This document shows, piece by piece, positions 37,754 through 48,583 of a stretch of DNA of 49,935 nt. How positions within the stretch are numbered: the first letter of the stretch is position 1; each line of letters starts with the position of its first letter. This DNA is from Azolla pinnata (lineage: Eukaryota > Streptophyta > Polypodiopsida > Salviniales > Salviniaceae), in contig JBBBWG010027146.1 of NCBI GenBank assembly GCA_037176905.1, positions 15,163-65,097 on the forward strand, read 5' to 3'. A program made the translations under genes and the position numbers. The notes below the pieces were generated by a model. That model was not told the origin of the DNA, did not search any database, and saw only the letters and a list, made by a program, of their open reading frames with translations.

Positions 37754-39920
37754 TAACGCAATGACCTTTTTTATGCAAGCAGTCGCTCTTGTCTTCGCCT
37801 TTCTCATCTATAACATACCTTTATTTTTGACTTCGTATCTCTCACCCTCAATTTCAAAATTTTAAATTCTTGTTGTCAAATGATAGCCTCCTTCATTAAT
37901 TTTGATTAAAGTGTCTGAACTCTAAAATCCAATACCATACGAGGATGTTATGAGCTTTTTTATGTAAGCAATTGCTCGTCTTCTCCTTCCTCATTTGTGA
38001 CATACCTTTACTTTTCCATTCGTATCTCTTGGCCACAATTTTAAAATCTAAAATTCTTGTTGCCATACGACAGCTTCTTTCGTAAGCTTATATTTAAGTG
38101 TCTAAACTTTAAAATATGATATTATATGAGGATGTTATGGGCTTTTTGATGTAGGGAGTCCCTATTTTCTTCCCCTTCCTCATTTGTGAGACACTTTTAC
38201 TTTTTCCTTTGTATCTCTCGCCCATAGTTTTAAAATTGAAAGATTTTGTGGCCACGGATAGCCTTTTTCTTTAGCTTTGTTTGACGTGCCTAATCTCTAA
38301 AATTCGATACCATGCGAGCATGCTATAAACTTTTTGATGCAGGTGGTCTCGCTTGTCTTCCCCTTTCACATCTGTGATATACCTTTACTTTTTCATTCGT
38401 ATCCCTCGACCACAGCTTTAAAATCTAAAATTTCTATTAGCATATGATAGCTTGCTTTTGTTAGCTTCAATTCAAGTGTTTGAACTCTTAAACCCGATAT
38501 CATACGAGGACGCTATGAGCTTTTTGATGCAGACAGTCGCTCTCGTCTTCCCTTTCCTTATCTTTGACAAAGCTTTACTTTTTGTTTCGTATCTCTCGCT
38601 CACAATATCAAATTTTCAAATGTTTCAAACCGTATTATAGCCTCTTTTATTAGCTTTGATTTAAGTGTCTGAACTCTAAAATACAATACCGTACCAGGAT
38701 GCTTTTTTATGTTGGCAGCTGCCCTTGTCTTCCCCTTCTCATCTCTACCGTACTTTTACTTTTTCCTTCGTACCTCTCGCTCACAATTTTAAAATTTCAA
38801 ATTGTTGTTGTTTCATGATAGCCTGCTTCGTTAGTTTCGATTCAAGGTAGTCGCTCTTGTCTTTCACTTTCTCATCAATGACAAACCTTTACTTTTTCCT
38901 TCATGTCTCTCACCCACAGTTTCAAAATCTAAATTTTTTGCTACGATATGATAACGTCCTTCATTAGCCTCGATTTAAGTGTTTGAACTCTAAAATCTGG
39001 ATACATATGAGGACATTATGAGCATTTTAATGTTAGTAGTCACTTTTGTCTTCCCCTTACTCATCTGTGACACACTTTTACTTTTTCCTTTGTGTCTCTC
39101 GCCCATAGTTTCAATATTTCAAATTGTTGTTATATTGGAGCCTCATTCGTTAGCTTCGATTCAAGTGTCTTAAATCTTAACTCCGATACCACACAAGGAT
39201 GCTATGAGTTTTTTCGATTGAGGTAGTCACTCTTATCTTCCCCTTCCTCATTTATGACACACCTTTACTTTTTGTGTTGTGTCTCTCGCTTACAGTTTCA
39301 AATTTCAAATGTTTCAAACCATATGATAGTCTCCTTCCTTAATTTTAATTTAAGTGTCTAAACTCTAAAATTCAATACCATACGAGGATGCTATGAGTTT
39401 TTTGATGCAGGCACTCGCTCTTATCTTCCCCTTCCTCATCTGTGTCACACCTTTAGTTTTTCCTTTATATCTCTCGCCCACAGTTTCAAAATTTCAAAGT
39501 TTAACTGCTCTACGATAGCCTGCTTTGTAAGGTTCGATTCAAGTATCTGAGCTATAAAATCCGATACCGTACGAGGACGCTATGAGCTTTTTGATGCAGG
39601 CATTCGCTCTTGTGTTCCTCTTCTTCATCTATAACACACCTTTACTTTTTCCGTTGTATCTTTCACCCACAAGTTTAAAGTCTAAACTTTTTGTTGCTAT
39701 ATGATAGCCTCCTTTCTAAGATTTGATTTGAGTGTCTGAGCTCTAAAATTGGATACCATACATGGACACTATGAGCTTTCTAATGCAAGTAATCGCTCTT
39801 GTCTTTTACTTTTTTATTAGTGACAAACCTTTACTTTTTCGTTCGTATCTTTCACCTACAGTTTCAAAATCTAAATTGTTTGCTGCCATTTGATAGCGAA
39901 AGTGTCTGAACTCTAAAATT

Positions 39921-40499
39921 TATGTAAGTTTTTAATTTGGTAACACTGTGTACTCGTTTAATACAAGTTCATGATATACAGTCTTAACATGCATAAAAGT
40001 TTCATATGGTCTTCTTTCGACAGTATGAATTTGTGTCATGTAACGTGACCAAAGTGCAAAAGAATAAGGTATTGTTTCTGTGTCATAGTTCTAATACAAT
40101 GTCAAAATTTTTAATTGCATTCACAAATTTTGCGGAAATGGAAGCTTGTAATAAATACAATAAGCTTTGTTACCTTGACTCACAGTTAAAGAGCTTTTAG
40201 TGAACTTCTTTTGACACTCATTGAAAACGTTGCAAGAACCCTCATAGTGTAACTTATCTATAAATATCAAATTTAATAGAATAACAGGTGCGTGTCTTAC
40301 CTCCTTGAAATGAGCTTTATTTGGTACTAGTATCCAAACAAATTATCTCATTGCTATCGTTTCTATATTCAAGGCTTCAAAGTTTCAAGTTTATTCCATG
40401 ATGAGAAAAACTCTCTTCATTCCTATACGATACACCATTACAAATAATCTAACTAGTTTCATGGTGAGCAAGTTTAATTATTTTCATGACAAACAACGA
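39921..40499. other. Spacer, no recognised gene
   Basis: AT-rich sequence after the last satellite unit. It may be further decayed internal sequence of the copia-like element to its right (minus strand), but I cannot match it to integrase or protease motifs. Confidence 0.4.
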
Positions 40500-41760
40500 G
40501 CAAATCATATGAGATTGTAGCATTACCATGATTCATGCTATCATCTTCACCCTTTTTCTCATACTTGGCATTTGTTGCATAGTTCTGTCGTTTCAACTTG
40601 AAACAATACTTTTTTATATGTCTCATTTGTCCACGAAAATGCACTCATAATTGTCATACCTTGACTTCAATTTGTTTCTATCGTGCCATGTATTATTTTA
40701 ATCTTGACTTCGATGCTCAATAATTAAAGCCTCGAAGTGTGAAGAAATTCCTTGCGACCTTCATCACATCTCTTCATTTAGAACACTACTCTTCACATAT
40801 GCTATGGTGATCTCACCTTATGGGGCTACATTTGTCAAAGATGCTCTAAACATTTCACATGAGTCAATAAGAGTGTTAAGCAACCACAGAGCAAAAAATG
40901 TATCATCAAATTTGACACCCATGCATATAATTAGTCAACGCATCCTTAAAATTCATTTAAGTGATCAGAAATAGAACTATTTTCTTTCTATGTTAAATGC
41001 ATTACTTGTTTAAGTAAAAATGATTTATTATTGTCACAGTGGTTTCTTTTAGATGCATGTAAAGTTTCAAGTTTAATCCATAAAATTTGGCATCCACTTC
41101 TTTTATAATATAATTTAAGACATTGCCTTCTACTTATTGACTAATAAAACCACATATTCCCAAAAGGCCAGTCATTAGTTGATATATCCTTAGGTTTTGT
41201 TACAAACATGGATAAGTGCAAGTTTTTCGCAAAAAGTGAAGTCTTTATCTTAGCTTTACTCTGTGGTAATTTGTGGTGTGTAGACAGCATTTTACTTAAG
41301 CTTGCCTCCATTTGGCTCCACTACCAGTTGATACAAAAACTAGAGCTACAAAAGCCAATGAGGCTAAAAAATGTTCAGCCATAGAGATGCACAAAATATA
41401 CGCCAAGTTTTAACGTGGAAAATGTCACGAACTACAAACAAAAAACCCCTTCACGTGAGAGGGAAAACTTTGGGATCTAATATAAAAACTCTTTCACTAT
41501 CAATGAATAAATAAAACCCCTTAACGGGAGAGGGAAAACTATGGCACCTAATATAAAAACTCTTTCACTATCAATAAATAAAAATATCTATAACAATGAA
41601 AGTTACAGTATACTCATAAACACTCTAAAATCAAACCACACAAAGCAAGAAGGAACATCATCAAAATCACTCATAATCCATGAATTGTGCTGAGAAAGTT
41701 GATACTTGTAGCATCAGTTACTTGTCATAGAGATGATGTAACAAGATAGGACAAGTTCCC
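40500..41760 (-). mobile_element. Decayed Ty1/copia retrotransposon: gag remnant plus LTR end
   Basis: On the minus strand near 41090-40870 a broken frame reads like copia gag (LNKQVMHLT, SISDHLNEF, LLNTLIDSCEMF). Near 40660-40540 pieces reading YECIF and KYCFKLKRQNYATNAKYEKK resemble a CCHC-knuckle region with lost cysteines. At about 41325 minus-strand gtatcaactggtagtggagcc resembles a tRNA-Met primer-binding site, and to its right the sequence looks like a copia R-U5 region. A ~70-bp segment (41447-41518) is tandemly repeated at 41516-41590. Many stops show it is inactive. The outer LTR end is not defined. Confidence 0.65.
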
Positions 41761-42130
41761 TCTCCCCAAGTAGTCACAATCGAATCTTGACTTGACAAGC
41801 TAAGTGCTATGCTTGTAAGACTTGTGTTCTTGTTAAATCTAGCTGGAACAAGAATAACTGTTTTCTTAATGTTTGTAATGTAAAGAAATATGTCACTTGA
41901 TACATTCTTAATCTTGATACATTCTTAATCGTGTAGTTTGAGGCGAAATAAAAAGATGGAGTCAATTTGGACAGGTCTTGTTCCCACAAATACACCATAA
42001 GATTGAAATGTTACATAATGGAGGATATGCTATCATGCTCAATGGCCTAGAGCCCATCATATATGCATATAAATACATGTGAGCATGTGTTACGCATACG
42101 GATAGGAAGGTAGAGGTGGTTGAAGTGTCT

Positions 42131-44862
42131 CTATCGCACACCCCTTCCAAGTACAGCTTGCCGTTGCTCCCTGAAGTGGCGCAGTAAAGATGAGGCCTGC
42201 CAACATTAACAACTCCATCATTGCTGTATGGATGGAATCAGACACCCCAATCAAAGACTACATTTTTAGCAAACCAATGCCATGCATGATACTCGGACTA
42301 GAAACGCGTTTGACTTTTGTTTCTGCAATATACATGGAACAAACCAGAAATATGGACAAAAGGTGTTTCAAAGTATTTTTACCTTCTCTTTTGCACGTGG
42401 TGTACCCGATTGCGAGAGCGAAACTAGAGGTGGAATTACCCCTTCTTGTAGCACCATGGCCCGGTACTTATGGTTTTTTGTACATAGATGTAACAACGCA
42501 GCTGCTGCATTCTCTTTACCTCTCTGGGATCCCATCTCAACTACCTCAACGAGTGCAGGAATACCACCCTCCTCTCCAATGGCTTTCCTTCCTTCAGTAA
42601 TTGTCGCAAGATTAGCTAACACAGTCACTGCCTTATCTACCATTCCAGCAGCTGGATCAAGCATCAGCTCCACTAATGGCCGGATAGCACCACCACTCAC
42701 AATTCTTGCCTTGTTCTCATGCAGAATTGAAAGATTAAACAAAGCTGTTGCTGCATCTTTCTTGCCACGAGGGGACCCGTTTTTTAAAAGGTCCACAAGC
42801 CATGGTATTGCACCAGATTCCCCAACTGCTACCTTGTTTTCATCCATCACAGACAGACTGAAAAGAGTGGCTGCTGAATTCTCTTTCGCCTCGGGGGTTC
42901 CCACACTAAGCACCCTTACCAGAGCATCAATAGCTCCAGCTGCTGCTATTTCGTTCTTGTTTTGGTTATTAATAGATAGATTGAGTAGCGCTGTCACTGC
43001 ATTTTCTTGCGTCTCCGCATCAGTGGAGTCAAGCAGTGAAACCAATGGCCTTATAGCCCCACAGTTTGCAATCAATACTCGGTTTTCCGCACTGTGCTTT
43101 GCAAGAAGCCTTAATGATGCAGCTGCATTCCTCCTTATATCAGGAGAACCTGACTCGAGATCTGCAACTAATTGCGAAATATTCGCTCTTGCATCAGCTT
43201 CATTGTTGTCAGTCGCTGCTGATTGCAAAGCCCCCCTTGCTGGCCCGTAATTCCTCTCTCGTATTGATCCTGAGAAAGCCAACCGATTTGATCCCGAGAA
43301 AATAGAGAATCTCAGGCCATCTCCTCTAGTATCATCACATGATGGCCCCTCATTAGGCCGCCCCAGTATTTCTGCACTGTTATCGTTGAGCATTGAACTG
43401 AACAAAGCCTCATCTGTGCTTGATGCAATGCTACAGTTCGATGCATTTCGGCTGTGGTGAGCAGAATGGTCATATTGGTCTCGATCCACTCTGTAGCTAC
43501 TAGGCCTGGAATAATAACCTGCCGATGTGTGCACATTATTACCAGGAAAATTCTCTGGTATACACCGTTCTACTTGAACATGCAGATTGCTAGGATGTCG
43601 TGCTCTAGACTCAAGCTTCAATGCTACACCTGTCGAAGATGAGGTTCCATTGGCCACCTTCGGATTCGGAGAACTTAGCTTGCTATGTTGCGGAAATGGC
43701 ACTTTATTTGCTTCACACCAGCCTGCAATGAGAGCTTTAACTGTGTAATTTGGTATAAGATTTGCGTGGCTCAGAGGTTGCCTAGTTTTTGGGCAAGTTG
43801 TATTTCCTTGATCTAACCATTGCTGGATAAATGCCCTCTCATAAGTCTGGCCGGAGGCAACTATAACTGGGTCAGACATTAGCTGCAAAGATAATGGACA
43901 TCGAAAGTCGGATGGAACTAGTATTCCCCCAAACTCAACTTGAGCCTGTGTATGTTGAGCTAAATCTTCCTCCATTTTTGTCGCCAGAAGAAGAAGTTGT
44001 TTAATAAGTTCTTCTTCATGCTTATCTTTTTCTAGCCACATGTTATGACATTCCGTTTGAAGAAGGGTCACTTCTTGTAATATGTCATGGTTACAGCTCA
44101 AGTTAAATCTGGATGTTAGATCTGTAAGTCTTTCATGGCTAACTTTGGCCCCAGCTTTCAATTCCTTCAGAACCATCTTTGTATCTAAGATTAGCTCTTC
44201 ATCCACTCCTGTGTCGAAGTCTATCTCACGAAGCTCCAAAATGCAGTTCTCCACCTAAGTACAATGATTTCCCAAATGAAAATAGTGTCACGAGTAGAAA
44301 ATTATACCAATATATATACGACTAAGAATTGCAAAACAGGCAGTACTTTACATCTGCATTCCTGCTAATATGTGTTATGCATATTCTAGAAGCTCAAATG
44401 AACCTGTTTCTGTGTTTCTGTGGTCAGATGGAGCGTCTCCAAAGGCAAGGATGCTACAAAACTTGCAACCTCCGATGCAACTAGCTTAAACTTCTGGGAA
44501 AACCTCTTCCTTCGTAAGGCCTGTACTGCATTCCATTAGCTGAGTTTCAAGGTAAAAATGCACTTGTATGAATGATTAAGGCAAAGATTACTTGCCGCGT
44601 ACAATCTACTAGTTTCTCTGCCGAATTTCACAATGATACCCTTTGTTCTAGTAAGAGCACCGTCTAATCCTTCAAGTGCCACAATAGCATCTCCAATTAT
44701 GGGGCATTCAGCTTCTTGGATTTCAATTATCAAGCATGTTAGATTTCGGATAGCTGCTGCCAAGGTTTGACAACACTGCACATTTACACAAGCACTCTCT
44801 GCACACGACGAAATAGCTTGAATTGATGCAGACAACTTTGGCAGCACCCCTGTAGAATCCAT
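42131..44862 (-). CDS. PUB4: Plant U-box E3 ubiquitin ligase with ARM repeats (PUB2/PUB4 class)
   Basis: U-box/ARM proteins transfer ubiquitin from an E2 to targets; Arabidopsis PUB4 acts in meristem and immune signalling. My model is complement(join(42131..42196, 42383..44254, 44404..44525, 44592..44862)), 776 aa, all junctions GT-AG and in phase. An N-terminal helical domain (about 1-230) is followed by the U-box at about 244-318 (FRCPLSLQLMSDPVIVASGQ, then CPKTRQPLSHANLIPNYTVK), a Ser-rich linker and ARM repeats at about 490-755 (for example ENAVTALLNLSINN and KKDAATALFNLSI). The last exon supplies the family tail ASSLLRHFREQRQ; without it the ORF would end early as VKIL. The ATG at 44862 lies two codons inside its exon, just after a 3' splice site, pointing to a 5'UTR intron. 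Orthology to PUB4 rather than PUB2 is not settled. Confidence 0.92.
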
Positions 44863-46400
44863 AATCTGCTCAAATAAATCAATCCAAGATTGATTTAGAT
44901 ATTTGGCTTTAAGATCTTACTGTACTTATGTAACATTTGTCTAATGCCCGACAATCTGATGCAGAGATCAAAATATGCATCGATACAGTTAACTGCTCAG
45001 AGGAATGAGAACAGTCACCTTTCTTCTATATATGAATCACCCATCCAAGAACTTATCCGTGTTCAATTTATACAAGAAAGGATTAAGTACTGAGAAGAGT
45101 AAAGAATATGATATTACCAAAGACATAAACACATATGAACATAATGCAGGTAACAAAAGTTGATGTTCTGCAAAGATAAGTATGATGGAACAGTGCCAAT
45201 TTTCATGATATTATCCTACAGAACACGATTCACAGTCTCTGGATTTTGATTCTCTTGCCAGTAGTTACTTGGATTACTCATTGCCTGAAAGAAAGCAAAA
45301 ATGCGGAAAATTAAGGACCTAGTTTAAAAACAAGGCTAGAAGACATGATATAGTATGTATCACAAGCCAGGGATTGCATCGACAGATTCCACAATGGCAG
45401 TAGCATTTTTCTCCTATGGTGATATTTTTGGTAAGCCAAATGGATCATCTCGATACACTGAAGGATAGATAGATCATCCGTCAGTCCAACATGTACAGGT
45501 CCACCTCATTCACAAGAACTGTATTCCTGGAATTACAAAGAAGACCGTTGCCAACCATGCAAATCCAAGAAGCAGATGTGTTCGGCGATGACATCGATGG
45601 CCAAGACTTAACTCAGCTTCACTCTCAAGTAATCCATCTAATCAAAATCGAATGGACAGTTGCAATGATCAAATCGAGCAGTCGTGTGGCCTCATGGCCA
45701 ACACCGTTTCCTTCACTTCAGGAGGTGATCTTTCTTACATAAACGATCCATCACTCTCCAACACAACATATGCAATACGCATTCATTTGATACAAATCTG
45801 ACCTAGTCCATCGAGGCTCCTCCATCAATTCGTGGGGGTTCAGGTCGGGGTAAGAAAGAAATCAAAGGAAACAGTTTCAAATATTGCCGTTTCCTTTCGA
45901 CGAACGATGGAAAGTATCCGCGTCCCTTTTTCTTTTTGTTTTCTGAGAGCTCAGCGGGCCAACAGACTGAAAATCGAGCAAAGCGGAGGGATTTCCCCAG
46001 CAGGGGCTTACCGATCGACTAATTTGCACGCGATTGTTTCCAGGTCGGAGCGACGGAATCTTGAGCAAGGAACGACATCCTTAGACGGAGCGAGGCAACG
46101 CCGAGAAGGCTGCGGGTTCGAGCGGCGGTTCCCTGTGAAGCGCGAGACGGGAGAACTACGGGAGAGTATCTCCAGCAACGAGCGGCTCGACGAAGGGGGC
46201 TTTCGCAGCTGGAAAAGCAGGAAGGAGGAGATCGATCAGCGCAGGAGAAATGGCGGCGATGGCGGAGAGCTTGTTCAGAGAGAGCCGGACTTCAAAGGCG
46301 AGATTAAACTGCATTGCAATCCGAAGGCCGTCACGTCCGCCAACGTTTTTCATATGTACAGGTTTTTTGGGGGAAATTTCGCCCAGAAAAAACCAGGGAA
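44863..46400 (-). promoter_or_regulatory. Inferred 5'UTR exon and 5'UTR intron of the PUB4-like gene
   Basis: A 3' splice site (ttgagcag|ATTATGG) sits just before the start codon at 44865/44866. A good donor (GATCG|GTAAGC) lies at 46012/46011 at the edge of a GC-rich block (about 46012-46330) unlike its AT-rich surroundings. Joining them removes about 1.15 kb and leaves a GC-rich untranslated leader. The transcription start is not visible; the 45832-46425 plus-strand ORF crossing this block is taken as chance. Confidence 0.5.
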
Positions 46401-46429
46401 AAAAACGCCTCACAAATTTTATTAGTTCG

Positions 46430-47420
46430 GTTGCATTTTAATGCCTGATTAGTTGATTAACAACAGAAATTAATTAGAGATCACGGATCTCGAATCGATT
46501 CGATTAGATTCGAGAATCGCTGACTTCTGCTGTTGAAATCGATTCGGTGAAAAACAGTAGCACGAATGTCGGCAGCAAGGTTATACCTCGGTAGAAAGGA
46601 GATTTTAACGCCTGATTAGTTGATTAATGCATAATTAATGAGAGATCATGGATCTTGAATCGATTGATGAGATTCGAGAATCACATGAATTCTGCTGTTG
46701 AAATCGATTTAGTAAAAAATAGCAGCAGAAAAGTAGGTAGCAAGATTGTATCTTGGTAGAAAGGAAATCTTAATGCCTGATTAGTTGATTAACTGCAGAA
46801 TTAATGAGCGATCACGAATCCCGAATCGATTAGATTAGATTTGAGAATCGCCGACTTTTGCTGCTGAAATCGATTCAGTGAAAAATAGCGGCACGAAAGT
46901 CGGCAGCAAGATTATATCTCGGTAGAAAGCAGATTTTAACGCTTGATTAGTTGATTAACTGTAGAATTAATGAGAGATCACAGATCCCGAATCGATTAGA
47001 TTAGATTCGAGAATCGCTGACTTCTGCTGCTGAAATCGATTCAGTGAAAAATAACAGCACGAAAGTCGGCAGCAAGATTATATCTCGGTTGAAAGGAAAT
47101 TTTAACGCATGATTAGTTGATTAATGCAGAATTAATGAGAGATCACGGATCCCGAATCGATTAGATTAGATTCGAGAATCACTGAATTCTGCTCTTGGAA
47201 TCAATTCAATGAAAAATAGCAGCACGAAAGGCGGCAACAAGATTATATTTTGGGTATAAAGGAAATTTTAACGCCTAATTAGTTGATTAACAGCAGAAAT
47301 TTTAATGAGAGATCATGAATCCCAAACCCTGAGCTCCAAATCGACTGATTAGATTCGAGAACCACTAACTTCTGCTATTGAAATCGATTTAGTAAAAAAT
47401 AGCAGCACAAAAGTAGCTTG
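46430..47420. repeat. ~166-bp satellite, about six copies
   Basis: The landmark ttttaacgcctgattagttg (or a close variant) recurs near 46432, 46604, 46769, 46935, 47100 and 47270, giving spacings of 165-172 bp. Each unit also contains gagagatcacggatcccgaa, tcgattagattagattcgag and ctgctgctgaaatcgattca. Copies are moderately diverged. The unit is unrelated in length to the 189-bp array, but shares AATCGATT words with the 51-bp repeat at 30962. Confidence 0.93.
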
Positions 47421-48583
47421 CTTCTTGCTTCTTTCTTCTTGTGGCTCTTTGACAACTTTTGCAATCGTTGTCAAGCATACGGCCAAAACAATCACAGATA
47501 GTATAGAGAGTCGAGAATGATTCAGATCAGCTCATCATCCTATAACGCTCGAAGGTCATCACCTGAGGGGTATGTGAGCCCATAGTTTGTGAATCACTAG
47601 ACATTAACTGTGTAAGTAGTTTAGTCATGTGGCAGATCTGGAAAGGAAGATGCACTACAATATGTATTTGACAATAATTCGATACCCATCCCTAGTTACC
47701 CTCAGGCAATCAATCTATTGCATTTGGAGTGGCACTATCCTCCTAGAGATGGATTTTCCCCCCAGTTGAAAAATGCAGTACAGATCCAGAGAATTCTTCT
47801 TTTTTCTTTTTCTTTTTTCTCGCGATCTGGAAGGGCAAACGAGGAATTTCGGAAACCGGTGGCAAACACAAGCAAGATGTTCTCAAGTCCATTGTTGAGC
47901 GGGGTCGCAAAGGCGATAAACAAAACGGCGTTTTTTTCTCTTCGAGTCGTCGTCTGTTTAACTTCATACAGATTATGTTCCTGGCATTTTGACAGGAAAA
48001 ACATTTTAGCAGTGCAAAGATCTGTAATGGATCTCTTCTCAGCAATCCTCTGTATATGTACATAACTCTTTCTTTCTTTCTTTTTTTTTTTTACTAATGA
48101 TCGATTTTTGTTAACTTAGATACGGTTGTGACTTCCGAGGAACTTAAAGTAAGGATTTTGGAAACATGTGCAAGCAAGCAGAAGCAGACGACACACACAA
48201 CCGACTTTCGATCGTACGACAGACGATGCCACCACCAACAACAACAACAACTTTTATTCATCATTTTACACACAAATGCGAGTTCGAACAAGCGAAGCGA
48301 GCGAGAGATGGATTGCAGTCGACGTTTCGAATCTCTCTTTGCGTTTCGTATAAATTCGGATTGCGGTGGCAGTCGAGAGAGAAGACGGTGGTCATCTTGC
48401 GATTTCGCAGAGTCCAGCCTCTGTCTGCCCGCGATCAAGACTAGCATCATACGATTCAGAGTTAGGATTATCGATCGATTCGACGCTAGTGTTACATAAT
48501 CGATTCGGATTATCGATCGATCGACGCTAGCATATTAATATAATCTATTCGGAATTATCGATCGATCGAGCGAGCGAGCGACG
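47421..48583. other. Divergent promoter region between the PUB4-like gene's upstream repeat and the last gene
   Basis: No gene recognised. Several short overlapping ORFs on both strands (47718-48499) lack domain resemblance. The right part, from about 48120, is richer in GC and in cgatcg/cgagcg words and probably contains the promoter and leader of the gene starting at 48584. ATCGATCGA palindromes cluster at 48467-48570. Confidence 0.5.
48349..48355 (+). promoter_or_regulatory. Possible TATA box of the last gene
   Basis: TATAAAT lies about 230 bp upstream of the ATG at 48584, in the GC-richer stretch. Only position and sequence support it. Confidence 0.3.

Larger units (their letters stand above)
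32530..39920. repeat. ~189-bp satellite array, roughly 33 diverged copies
   Basis: The landmark cctttactttttc recurs near 32650, 32835, 33025, 33207, 33396, then 34239, 34671, 34858, 35048, 35236 and onward to 39828, usually 185-192 bp apart. Other landmarks in each unit are ctctcgcccacagtttcaaa, atgatagcctccttcgttag, attcaagtgtctgaactcta and tatgagctttttgatgcagg. Copies differ by many substitutions and some deletions, so the array is old. Two LTR-like insertions interrupt it. Short minus-strand ORFs sharing a KAH(S/N)VLxWYRILE peptide are repeat shadows. Confidence 0.95.

Noticed and set aside
42282..43250. 322-codon plus-strand ORF opposite the ARM repeats
   Set aside because: Antisense shadow of the PUB4-like ARM region, whose repeats and splice junctions are clear on the minus strand.
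45832..46425. 197-codon Arg/Glu-rich plus-strand ORF
   Set aside because: It crosses the GC-rich block better explained as the PUB4-like leader exon; no domain, and composition follows GC content.
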